Source: an uncultured Pseudomonadota bacterium (GTDB taxonomy: Bacteria; Pseudomonadota; Alphaproteobacteria; RF32; CAG-239). From it: a stretch of 6,575 bases of DNA. Below, one piece after another: positions 1 through 5,229 of the stretch. A program made the position numbers and the translations under genes. The notes below the pieces were generated by a model. That model saw only the letters and a list, made by a program, of their open reading frames with translations. It searched no databases and was not told the DNA's origin. How positions within the stretch are numbered: the stretch's first letter is position 1; each line of letters begins with the position of its first letter. The stretch lies in the NCBI GenBank assembly GCA_902767055.1, contig CACXFX010000101.1:1-6575 (forward strand), given 5' to 3'.

Positions 1-513
1 AAAACCACCGTTACCAATTGTTTCGAGGCCATCCGGAAGCACAATTTCATGAATAAATTGGGAATTTTCGATCGCCCCGCCTTCAAGCGTTTTTAAATTT
101 GGCGGCAAGTCAATGTGTGTTAATCCCGATGAATGCAAAGCATTTCGCCCGATACACTCAACCGAATCCGAAAAAGTGATGTTTTCTAAACTTGTCGCTC
201 CCAAAAAGGCAGATTCGCCGATACGGGTAATACCACCCACGATGATATTTTCAATCTCGGTATTTCCTTTTGAAGTATTTCCCCACGGCGCATTGGTAAT
301 ATAAATGCCTGTATTTTCATCTTGCGTCCAGCCATAATCTTCCATTTTTCCCGTTCCGGTAATGCTTAAAGTTGTCCCGTTTAGTCGTGCCGTGCATAAA
401 TCAGAATCAGTTTTTCCGCAATCCCAACAATTTTGCTCACCATTGATGCAATCACTTGCTCCATATGAGCTAAAGCTTAAAACCAAAAACAAAATAAAAA
501 CCATTTTACTCAT
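1..513 (-). CDS. Secreted BspA-like leucine-rich-repeat protein, 5' part (cut by window edge)
   Basis: An open frame of 171 codons runs from ATG at 513 down to base 1 without a stop, so the C-terminal part lies outside the window. The start has a good Shine-Dalgarno, AAGGAG at 521-526, 7 nt upstream. The N-terminus MSKMVFILFLVLSFSSYGAS reads as a type I signal peptide with cleavage near residue 18-20; there is no lipobox. Residues 21-45 are cysteine-rich (C22, C29, C32, C40). They are followed by LSITGTGKMEDY (49-60) and APWGN (75-79), a pre-repeat module common in LRR_5 proteins. LRR_5-type repeats of about 22-23 residues begin near 95 (ITRIGESAFLGATSLENITF), with further units at about 118, 140 and 163; IG-x2-AF and LxxIxLPxxL patterns recur. 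In this family the repeats act as extracellular binding surfaces, often in adhesion. The family call is firm; ligand and anchoring are unknown because the C-terminus is missing. Confidence 0.85.
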   Translation of the reverse strand, partial: MSKMVFILFLVLSFSSYGASDCINGEQNCWDCGKTDSDLCTARLNGTTLSITGTGKMEDYGWTQDENTGIYITNAPWGNTSKGNTEIENIIVGGITRIGESAFLGATSLENITFSDSVECIGRNALHSSGLTHIDLPPNLKTLEGGAIENSQFIHEIVLPDGLETIGNGGF

Positions 514-585
514 GCTTTTTCTCCTTATTATTGAAAAACAAAAAATTTCCATCTTGAATAATCAAAACGGAAGAGGAGTTCAAAG

Positions 586-604
586 AACTGTCAAACCCAC
601 AGTT
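586..604. other. 6-bp hairpin between the alternative leader arms
   Basis: AACTGT (586-591) and ACAGTT (599-604) form a 6-bp stem with a 7-nt loop. On the plus strand it is followed by TTCTTTATT, so it could act as a weak terminator for plus-strand RNA. On the minus strand it sits inside the leader, between the two segments that compete for pairing. Confidence 0.45.
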
Positions 605-638
605 TTCTTTATTCGTCACATAAATGCGCTTATCTCAG

Positions 639-659
639 AAACTCCTCATAAAGGAGTTT
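639..659 (-). other. 8-bp hairpin in the LRR-gene leader
   Basis: On the minus strand AAACTCCT (659-652) and AGGAGTTT (646-639) form a perfect 8-bp stem around a 5-nt loop. No T-run follows on either strand, so it is not a standard terminator. The second arm, extended to GAGGAGTT (647-640), is equally complementary to AACTCCTC at 580-573, giving an alternative 8-bp helix. Confidence 0.6.
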
Positions 660-709
660 ATTTCGGTTTGAATGTGTCTTTGAAACACCGCAACCGTATC
701 GGTTACATT

Positions 710-741
710 TTTATAGTGGCATAAAAATATATAAAAGTCAA
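710..741 (-). promoter_or_regulatory. Possible promoter of the LRR-protein gene
   Basis: On the minus strand TTGACT (741-736) is a good -35 match. TATAAA (715-710) lies 20 nt downstream, longer than the usual 16-18. At 17-nt spacing the hexamer is CACTAT, a weaker match. The region is very AT-rich and correctly placed for the leader, but the exact -10 cannot be decided by eye. Confidence 0.35.
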
Positions 742-801
742 ACAAAAAAACAGCTTTCTTTAAAAAGTATTTTTTTCGATAAGAACGTTTAAAAAAACCT
801 G

Positions 802-829
802 TTGCATTTTTTAATATAGCAAGTAAGAT
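802..829 (+). promoter_or_regulatory. Promoter of the GT2 glycosyltransferase gene
   Basis: TTGCAT (802-807) and TAAGAT (824-829) are spaced 16 nt apart. The predicted start near 836 gives a leader of about 26 nt containing the ribosome binding site AGAGG (852-856), 5 nt before ATG 862. The same TTGCAT hexamer occurs upstream of the tRNA and xseA genes in this window, which supports the call. Confidence 0.5.
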
Positions 830-861
830 AACTTCAAAACAACTTCACCAAAGAGGTTTTT

Positions 862-1800
862 ATGCCCGAAATTTCCGTTATTGTCCCCGTCTATAATGTT
901 GAAAAGTACTTAGCGCGTTCGCTTAAATCCGTTTTGGCACAGACTTTTGAAGATATTGAAATCATTTGCGTCAATGACGGCTCGACGGATAACAGCTTAA
1001 AAATTTTAAAATCATTTGCCGCCAAAGACAAGCGTATTAAAATAATCAATCAAAAAAATCAGGGACTTTCAGCGGCACGCAATGTCGGGCTTTCTCAAGC
1101 AAGCGCCAAATGGGTTTATTTTTTAGACTCGGATGATGCTTTGCATCCTCAAACCTTTGAAATTTGCCTCATGCTTGCAAATCAAAACGATGCAGAGCTT
1201 GTTTGTTTCGGTTTTGAAAAATCTGACGGTATATCTTTCCACCCGCACATTATTGACGAGCGAAAAATTGTTTCAAAAGTGACATCAACCCCGTTAAAAT
1301 ACGCTTTTAAAAACGGAAAATATCGTATTGCTTTTAATGTTTGGACAAAGTTTTATAAGCGTGAAATCTTAAAAAATATTTCGTTTATTAATGGCATTCA
1401 TTTTGAAGATTGGCCGCACACATATGCCGTCTTGGCCTTAAATCCGAAAACTGTTTTAATCAATAACGTTTTATATTTTTATACCATCAATCCGACTTCG
1501 ATTTCAAATCAAAAATCCTCACCGAAACAGATCGAAGACTTTTTTGAATGTGCCAAATATGTATATGAAACGTATAAAAATTTACCGACATTACAAATTA
1601 TTCGCCGCCGTTTGATGCCCAAAGTCCTGTGTGTACAGCTCAGAAGATGCAAAAAAGCACCGAATGATGTGCGTCCTTTAATGCTCAAAGCTTTTCAAAA
1701 AGAATTAATTTATTTGAAAAATAATAAAATGCTCAGCCTGAGCGGATGCGGAATTTTCAAATACTTAGCATATTTAAAAATAATCAATCTCACGAAATAA
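862..1800 (+). CDS. Glycosyltransferase family 2 (GT-A fold)
   Basis: A 312-residue protein, a normal length for small GT2 enzymes, starting at ATG 862 with AGAGG 5 nt upstream. The N-terminus ISVIVPVYNVEKYLARSLKS is the classic GT2 nucleotide-sugar-binding strand. It is followed by VNDGSTDNS (37-45), NQGLSAARNVG (66-76) and the metal-binding DXD-type motif DSDD (89-92). NVWTKFYKREIL (159-170) and HFEDWPHT (180-187, carrying the ED that is usually the catalytic base region) complete the catalytic domain. The C-terminal 100 residues are basic, with no transmembrane segment, so the enzyme is probably cytosolic or membrane-peripheral. GT2 enzymes with this layout transfer a sugar from a nucleotide donor during LPS, capsule or other surface glycan assembly. 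Donor and acceptor cannot be read from the sequence. It stands alone rather than in a polysaccharide cluster within this window. No terminator is evident after the stop, so readthrough into the next genes is possible. Confidence 0.93.
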   Translation: MPEISVIVPVYNVEKYLARSLKSVLAQTFEDIEIICVNDGSTDNSLKILKSFAAKDKRIKIINQKNQGLSAARNVGLSQASAKWVYFLDSDDALHPQTFEICLMLANQNDAELVCFGFEKSDGISFHPHIIDERKIVSKVTSTPLKYAFKNGKYRIAFNVWTKFYKREILKNISFINGIHFEDWPHTYAVLALNPKTVLINNVLYFYTINPTSISNQKSSPKQIEDFFECAKYVYETYKNLPTLQIIRRRLMPKVLCVQLRRCKKAPNDVRPLMLKAFQKELIYLKNNKMLSLSGCGIFKYLAYLKIINLTK

Positions 1801-1815
1801 AAAAAATATTTAAAA

Positions 1816-1848
1816 ACACTTTACATTTACGATATTTAAGTGTATATT
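1816..1848 (+). promoter_or_regulatory. Promoter and possible operator of the AbiE-type module
   Basis: TTTACA (1820-1825) and TATATT (1843-1848) are 17 nt apart, a strong sigma-70-type promoter with predicted start near 1855. An inverted repeat, ACACTT (1816-1821) and AAGTGT (1838-1843), brackets the spacer and overlaps the -35 and the first base of the -10. AbiEi antitoxins are known to repress their own promoters by binding inverted repeats, so this is a reasonable operator candidate; binding is inferred. Confidence 0.6.
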
Positions 1849-1888
1849 AAGCAATAGATAAATGTCGTGTTTTTGTAAAGTGAAGATT

Positions 1889-2299
1889 ATGGTAAAACTG
1901 ATAACATTGAAAGATAAAATAAAATACCGTATCCGAAAGAGTAAGGAAAATACTTTTTTGGTTCGTGATTTTATGGATTTATCGGATCGGGATCAGGTTT
2001 TGAGAGCTTTACGTGCGTTGATGAAAGAAAATGAGGTTATCCGAGTAGGTAAAGGTGTATATACAAAAGCCAAAAAGTCATTTATAACAGGTGATTATAT
2101 ACCAAAAGATAATTTAAGGGCAATAGCGGTAACTGCATTGAAGAAACTTGGTGTTAAAGTTATGCCGACCGATGATGAAAAGAATTATAATGCACGCTTA
2201 ACCGAACAGGTACCGAATGAATTTATTATAGGTGTTAATAAACGTGTATCGCGTAATATTTCTTTTAAACAAGCAAGGATAGAATATGAAACTCTCTGA
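1889..2299 (+). CDS. AbiEi-like winged-helix antitoxin (DUF6088-type), compact form
   Basis: The first gene of a two-gene module. The preferred start, ATG 1889, gives 136 residues beginning MVKLITLKDKIKYRIRK, which fits the family N-terminus. An in-frame ATG at 1862 would add MSCFCKVKI, but it lies about 7 nt from the predicted transcript start and has no ribosome binding site. A winged-helix domain spans roughly residues 5-60: DKIKYRIRKSKENTFLVRDF, then DQVLRALRALMKENEVIRVGKGVYTKAK, ending in the hallmark wing motif R-x-GKGxYTK. A second segment (about 70-136) includes VTALKKLGVKVMPT, LTEQVPNEFIIGVN and ISFKQARIEYET. Known AbiEi/DUF6088 proteins are often nearer 200 residues, so the extreme C-terminal region seems to be absent. 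It probably neutralises the downstream toxin and represses the shared promoter. Its frame overlaps the toxin gene by 14 nt, implying coupled translation. Family call is good; exact start is less certain. Confidence 0.8.
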   Translation: MVKLITLKDKIKYRIRKSKENTFLVRDFMDLSDRDQVLRALRALMKENEVIRVGKGVYTKAKKSFITGDYIPKDNLRAIAVTALKKLGVKVMPTDDEKNYNARLTEQVPNEFIIGVNKRVSRNISFKQARIEYETL

Positions 2300-3200
2300 A
2301 GAATTGATTAGCGATGTTTCTCTTAATACAGGTATTGCGACTTCTTATATTGAAAAGGATTGGTATCTGGTCAAAGTGCTTGATGCTATAACAAAGCTTA
2401 ATACAGATACAGTCAAAGTCGTATTTGCTGGCGGTACGAGTTTATCAAAAGCTTATCAATACACCAAAAGATTTTCCGAAGATATAGATTTTGATGTTGT
2501 TGGTTTAGCGAGTGCCTCCAGAAAAGAACGTGGTAATTTTAGGGATAAACTGATTAAAGCAATTGATGATATAGAAGATTTGAAAGTTGAAAATGAGAGT
2601 GTATTCTCACGAGATGAAAATAGATTTACGAACTTCTATGTCGAATATCCAAAAACCTTTAGGCCAGATTCCTCATTAAGAAACAATTTGAAGATTGAGT
2701 TAAGTTTTAAGAACATTTACTTGCCGACTGAACGCAAACAAATTAAATCTTTTATTGGTGAATATATTAAAGATGTTCCTGTTGCGGATATAGATTGTAC
2801 TTCTCCGATTGAAACAGCTGCAAACAAGTTTAATGCTTTATTGTGGAGGGTAGATATAAAAGACCGTAGCCAGCCTTATAACCATATGACCAATGATCCA
2901 GCTTTAATGCGTCACCTCTATGATTTAAGCGCTTTATACACTGCTTTAGATGCCAGTCAACAGTTTATAGATTTAGTCAAAGAGATATATAAACAAGATT
3001 GCACGCGTGGAGATAAAACACGACAATTAACCATCGCTGAATTTTGCAATAAAACCATTGAAAAACTTGAAACAGATGTGGATTACAAAAAAGAATATGA
3101 AATGTTTGTATCCAAGATGATTTACCGTGCAGACAGTCGGATTCCATTTGATGTAGCCATGGATAATTACAAAAAGCTTGCCGAATTGGTGAATGGATAA
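2286..3200 (+). CDS. AbiEii/AbiGii-family nucleotidyltransferase toxin
   Basis: A 304-residue member of the AbiEii (PF08843) nucleotidyltransferase-like toxins, starting at ATG 2286 inside the end of the antitoxin gene, with AAGGA (2275-2279) 6 nt upstream. Visible motifs in order: YIEKDWYLVKVL (21-32), the family's IEKDW signature; FAGGTSLSKAY (47-57) and RFSEDIDFD (62-70), the GGT/S and DxD-type catalytic core of the DNA polymerase beta fold; LKIELSF (134-140), carrying the third acidic position; SPIETAANKFNALLWR (172-187), the conserved lysine helix; and RHLYDL (208-213). All catalytic motifs are present, so the toxin is probably active. AbiE systems give abortive phage infection or plasmid stabilisation through a cytosolic bacteriostatic nucleotidyltransferase. 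Related enzymes (MenT) modify the 3' end of tRNA, but the substrate here is unknown. Both genes look more AT-rich than the xseA-uppP block, consistent with horizontal acquisition. Confidence 0.92.
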   Translation: MKLSEELISDVSLNTGIATSYIEKDWYLVKVLDAITKLNTDTVKVVFAGGTSLSKAYQYTKRFSEDIDFDVVGLASASRKERGNFRDKLIKAIDDIEDLKVENESVFSRDENRFTNFYVEYPKTFRPDSSLRNNLKIELSFKNIYLPTERKQIKSFIGEYIKDVPVADIDCTSPIETAANKFNALLWRVDIKDRSQPYNHMTNDPALMRHLYDLSALYTALDASQQFIDLVKEIYKQDCTRGDKTRQLTIAEFCNKTIEKLETDVDYKKEYEMFVSKMIYRADSRIPFDVAMDNYKKLAELVNG

Positions 3201-3258
3201 CTATAGCTTTTGATTTCAAAAGAACGATTCTTTTTTCAAAACGTATGTGAGAGATGAC

Positions 3259-3309
3259 TGTGCAAAAATTATGCAACTTTGATGTCATTTTGTGCATTTT
3301 TTTTGCACA
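3259..3309. terminator. AT-rich dyad after the toxin gene, possible weak terminator
   Basis: TGTGCAAAAA (3259-3268) pairs perfectly with TTTTTGCACA (3300-3309). After a symmetric TT/TT internal loop, ATGCA (3271-3275) pairs with TGCAT (3293-3297), leaving a 17-nt loop. A shorter competing hairpin uses 3290-3296 and 3304-3310. On the plus strand a T-rich tract with a tandem 10-mer TTTAACATTT (3311-3330) follows. A smaller AAAAGAA/TTCTTTT hairpin lies at 3218-3234. Position suggests 3' end formation for the AbiE transcript, but GC content is too low for a confident intrinsic terminator. Confidence 0.4.
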
Positions 3310-3348
3310 ATTTAACATTTTTTAACATTTTTACAATTTTATTAAAAA

Positions 3349-3384
3349 CATTAAAAACCCCAGAAAAATCTGGGGTTTTTAATG
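3349..3384. terminator. Bidirectional intrinsic terminator, distal copy
   Basis: A 16-bp perfect stem (3349-3364 with 3369-3384) with a 4-nt AAAA loop. Its core is CCCCAGA/TCTGGGG flanked by A-runs and T-runs, so it has a U-tract in either direction. On the plus strand it would end AbiE transcripts; on the minus strand it is a second stop after the tRNA. Confidence 0.8.
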
Positions 3385-3401
3385 GTGCCGGTTAGGAGAT
3401 T
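3383..3401 (-). pseudogene. tRNA-Thr 3'-end fragment (19 nt)
   Basis: On the minus strand these bases repeat exactly the last three T-loop bases, the 3' T-stem strand, the 3' acceptor strand AACCGGC, the discriminator A and CCA of the intact tRNA-Thr at 3541-3616. Nothing upstream (3402 onward) resembles the rest of a tRNA on this strand, so it is a partial duplicate and cannot make a tRNA. Confidence 0.8.
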
Positions 3402-3506
3402 ACCTTCGGTGCTGCGTCAGATATCGGCTGGCCGACCGGCGTACTTCCGTCCGCCTTATCTTCCTTGTCAAACGCCCTTCTTTCGGGCGTTCGTCCTCCT
3501 AGATAC
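3402..3506. other. GC-rich island between the two repeat copies, function unknown
   Basis: A 105-bp segment of about 58% G+C (61 of 105 by hand count) in very AT-rich surroundings. It holds a strong hairpin, AACGCCC (3471-3477) and GGGCGTT (3485-3491) with a 7-nt loop, and short palindromes near 3424-3440. Its ends can close as a stem with the flanking repeat: AATGGT (3381-3386) with ACCATT (3505-3510), and TAGGAG (3393-3398) with CTCCTA (3496-3501). Short open frames exist on both strands but none has a start codon with a ribosome binding site. It could be the remnant of an integrated element, a palindromic mobile repeat or a small structured RNA; no known family is recognised. Confidence 0.6.
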
Positions 3507-3540
3507 CATTAAAAACCCCAGAAAAATCTGGGGTTTTTAA

Positions 3541-3544
<4 letters not shown>
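3505..3544. terminator. Bidirectional terminator directly after tRNA-Thr
   Basis: An 18-bp perfect stem (3505-3522 with 3527-3544) with an AAAA loop, CCCCAGA/TCTGGGG at its core and a U-tract on either strand. The last four tRNA bases, ACCA, are part of the stem, so the terminator hairpin and the mature tRNA 3' end overlap. It ends tRNA-Thr transcription and any readthrough from uppP. Confidence 0.85.

Positions 3545-3559
<15 letters not shown>
3507..3559. repeat. 53-bp perfect direct repeat, tRNA-proximal copy (att-like)
   Basis: The copy that completes the intact tRNA-Thr gene. It spans the terminator and the tRNA 3' end up to the T-loop, the usual crossover zone for tyrosine integrases that target tRNA 3' ends. 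No integrase is encoded in the 105 bp between the two copies. Confidence 0.9.
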
Positions 3560-3616
<57 letters not shown>

Positions 3617-3626
3617 ATTGGCTCAC

Positions 3627-3655
3627 TTAATATCAAAATTTTATTTTTAATGCAA
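3627..3655 (-). promoter_or_regulatory. Promoter of tRNA-Thr
   Basis: On the minus strand TTGCAT (3655-3650) and TATTAA (3632-3627) are 17 nt apart. The predicted start falls about 4 nt upstream of the tRNA 5' end at 3616. It lies in the gap after uppP, so the tRNA is probably transcribed independently as well as by readthrough. Confidence 0.55.
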
Positions 3656-3673
3656 GTGTTTTTTTTCATTTTT

Positions 3674-4474
3674 TTAAAAAACTTGCAAAATAAGCAATAA
3701 CCCAAGCGCGACGCGATAAACCACAAACGGCAAATAAGTATAATTTTGCAACCATTTCATCATCAAATAAATCACGACATATGAAGTGATAAATGAATAA
3801 ATAACAGCATCAAATGAGAGTAAAATTTGTCCCATATCACCGCTTAAAAATAAACGATAAGCTTCCAAACACCCTGCCGCCGCAATTACGGGAACTGATA
3901 ACAACATTGAAAACTTAGCTGCATCAACACGATTGATTTTTAACATTCGCGCCATCGTAATCGTAATGCCCGAGCGCGATGTGCCCGGAATAAGCGCAAA
4001 ACATTGTGCCAGACCAATCAAAAGGGCGTCTTTGAATGTTATATCTTTCAAATTTCGCTTACTTAAAGAAAACCTGTCTGCCAAATAGAGCATCACACCA
4101 TAAATTAAAATATTAAAACCGATGATTTTCGGCTCGCGCAAAGCTTCCATTCCGAGGTGCCTTAAATAAAAGCCGACACAAAGCGCAGGCAAGCAGGCCA
4201 CAATCAACAAATAAGCCAATCTGTTGTATTCCATCTTAAAATTCGGCATCAATTTTGCTTGAAACACTTCTTTGCCCATCGCAAAAAATGTTTTTCTGAA
4301 ATAAATCACGACCGCTAAAAGCGACCCGATATGAAGCGCAATGTCTATACCAATCCCCTGATCTGCCAAATGTGCCGCTTTTGAGAGCAAAATCAAATGC
4401 CCCGACGATGAAACCGGTAAAAACTCGGTCAATCCCTGAACAATCGCAAGCCCCAAAAGTTGAAAAAACGACAT
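3674..4474 (-). CDS. uppP: Undecaprenyl-diphosphatase UppP (BacA)
   Basis: A 266-residue integral membrane phosphatase, the usual length for the family. It removes phosphate from undecaprenyl diphosphate at the periplasmic face, recycling the lipid carrier for peptidoglycan, LPS and other glycans; overexpression in other bacteria gives bacitracin resistance. Family signatures are intact: IVQGLTEFLPVSSSGHL (11-27, with catalytic-site Glu17, Ser23 and His26), DIALHIGSLLAV (44-55) and PGTSRSGIT (163-171, with Arg167). There are about eight hydrophobic segments and the C-terminal YRVALG is typical. I chose ATG 4474: it puts the QGLTEF motif at the normal distance from the N-terminus, has GGAG (4484-4487) 9 nt upstream, and begins 2 nt after the stop of the M23 gene. 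A TTG at 4492 would give six extra residues and overlap that gene. Third gene of the xseA run. Confidence 0.96.
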   Translation of the reverse strand: MSFFQLLGLAIVQGLTEFLPVSSSGHLILLSKAAHLADQGIGIDIALHIGSLLAVVIYFRKTFFAMGKEVFQAKLMPNFKMEYNRLAYLLIVACLPALCVGFYLRHLGMEALREPKIIGFNILIYGVMLYLADRFSLSKRNLKDITFKDALLIGLAQCFALIPGTSRSGITITMARMLKINRVDAAKFSMLLSVPVIAAAGCLEAYRLFLSGDMGQILLSFDAVIYSFITSYVVIYLMMKWLQNYTYLPFVVYRVALGLLLILQVF

Positions 4475-4476
4475 TT

Positions 4477-5229
4477 TTAATAACTCCGACAATTTTTACC
4501 CGATAGATCAATCAGTGACTGCGGACGAAAGCGAACGCCATCAAGCACTGCGCCCCAATGCAAATGCGGTCCCGTTGCACGCCCTGTTTGTCCGACATGC
4601 CCGATGATATCACCTTTTTTTACTTTATCGCCATTTGCAACATTAAAATCCTTTAGGTGCGCATAAACTGTTTTGAGCCCTTCTCCGTGATCGATAATCA
4701 CCATATTTCCGGTATAAAAATAATCTTTGCCCCCAAGAATCACTATTCCGTCGCCTGCAGCTCTGACCGGTGTACCCGAAGGCGCAGCAATATCAGTACC
4801 GGTATGCGGATTCTTCTTAATTCCGTTAAAAATACGCTGGTTACCGAATTGACCGCTGATGCGGCCGTCAACCGGCAAAATAAAACCGTCTTTCCAGTCA
4901 GCATTTGGATTGATATTTTTTGCCAAAGCCGCTTTCAAATCCTTTTGTTCACGCAAAATATGCTCTTCATCTTTTTTGGACGGTGTCACTTTTTTTTGTG
5001 CAACACCATGCACGGACTGAACATCCCATTTTACCTTTTCAATTTGAAGCTTCAAGCCGTCTATGCTAAAAACGGGAGGCTCGTCACGCCCGAAAGCTTT
5101 CAAATAAGTTTTTTTTCCGTCATTGATAAGCACAAGCTCACCTTGCCTTAAATCACCGCAAATCTCAAACGCCGCCGCTTCAAAAGCAAAAATAACACTA
5201 CTCATCAAACAAATCAAACTGACGCGCAT
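4477..5229 (-). CDS. Exported M23 (LytM-type) peptidoglycan endopeptidase
   Basis: A 250-residue secreted zinc metallopeptidase. ATG 5229 is chosen because GGAGG (5236-5240) lies 6 nt upstream and the frame then opens with a clean signal peptide, MRVSLICLMSSVIFAFEAAA, with cleavage after AAA near residue 20. An upstream in-frame start at 5316 would bury this signal. Residues 21-65 form a small basic N-terminal region, and 80-105 is a charged linker. The LytM domain covers about 115-240: LPVDGRISGQFG (118-129), HTGTDIAAPSGTPV (142-155; His142 and Asp146 are zinc ligands), YAHL (189-192; His191 catalytic) and GPHLHWG (220-226; His224 ligand, His222 catalytic). All active-site residues are present, so it is probably an active cross-link hydrolase in the periplasm rather than a degenerate EnvC/NlpD-type activator. 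Its start overlaps xseA by 32 nt and its stop is 2 nt before uppP, implying translational coupling. Confidence 0.92.
   Translation of the reverse strand: MRVSLICLMSSVIFAFEAAAFEICGDLRQGELVLINDGKKTYLKAFGRDEPPVFSIDGLKLQIEKVKWDVQSVHGVAQKKVTPSKKDEEHILREQKDLKAALAKNINPNADWKDGFILPVDGRISGQFGNQRIFNGIKKNPHTGTDIAAPSGTPVRAAGDGIVILGGKDYFYTGNMVIIDHGEGLKTVYAHLKDFNVANGDKVKKGDIIGHVGQTGRATGPHLHWGAVLDGVRFRPQSLIDLSGKNCRSY

Larger units (their letters stand above)
514..709 (-). promoter_or_regulatory. Probable structured 5' leader of the LRR-protein gene
   Basis: This stretch upstream of the LRR gene has no convincing coding frame. Read on the minus strand it carries, in order, a small hairpin (692-704, AACCG/CGGTT), an 8-bp hairpin (639-659), a 6-bp hairpin (586-604) and a segment GAACTCCTC (573-581) that can pair with the 3' arm of the second hairpin. 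The ribosome binding site AAGGAG at 521-526 has a perfect complement, CTCCTT, in the first arm of the 639-659 hairpin. If transcription starts near 700, the leader would be about 190 nt, far longer than ribosome binding requires. A leader function is inferred from position and pairing only. Confidence 0.45.
3349..3401. repeat. 53-bp perfect direct repeat, distal copy (att-like)
   Basis: Identical over all 53 bases to 3507-3559, offset 158 bp; the flanking bases differ on both sides (A versus C on the left, A versus C on the right). The repeat comprises the bidirectional terminator plus the 19-nt 3' end of tRNA-Thr including its CCA. This is the content expected of an attachment-site duplication at a tRNA 3' end. 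Confidence 0.9.

Noticed and set aside
113..304. Plus-strand open frame of 63 codons
   Set aside because: It is antisense to the LRR coding region and has no recognisable protein features.
692..712. AACCG-TAT-CGGTT hairpin followed by ACATTTTT as a plus-strand terminator
   Set aside because: A 5-bp stem with a 3-nt loop is too weak, and no plus-strand gene precedes it.
362..724. Plus-strand open frame of 120 codons across the LRR gene start and its leader
   Set aside because: It is antisense to the well-supported LRR gene, has no ribosome binding site, and its translation is low-complexity, reflecting AT-rich leader sequence.
2977..3318. Minus-strand open frame of 113 codons at the end of the toxin gene
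   Set aside because: It is antisense to the toxin catalytic gene; composition is rich in H, C and W without domain-like patterns.
3466..3471. Perfect TTGACA on the minus strand inside the island, possible small-RNA promoter
   Set aside because: No acceptable -10 lies 15-19 nt downstream; that stretch is GC-rich.
3392..3512. Minus-strand open frame through the island with a hydrophilic, protein-like translation
   Set aside because: It has no start codon after the preceding in-frame stop and ends inside the tRNA fragment; treated as chance, though an in-frame palindromic element cannot be excluded.
3409..3540. GTG-initiated frame of 43 codons through the GC-rich island and terminator
   Set aside because: It has no ribosome binding site and reads into the terminator hairpin; open frames on both strands are expected from the island's composition.
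4236..4511. Minus-strand open frame of 91 codons in another phase of uppP
   Set aside because: It overlaps the uppP catalytic region in a different frame and resembles no known protein.
4657..5151. Plus-strand open frame of 164 codons, with a smaller one at 5123-5365
   Set aside because: Both are shadows of the M23 peptidase and xseA genes on the other strand, which carry complete motifs.
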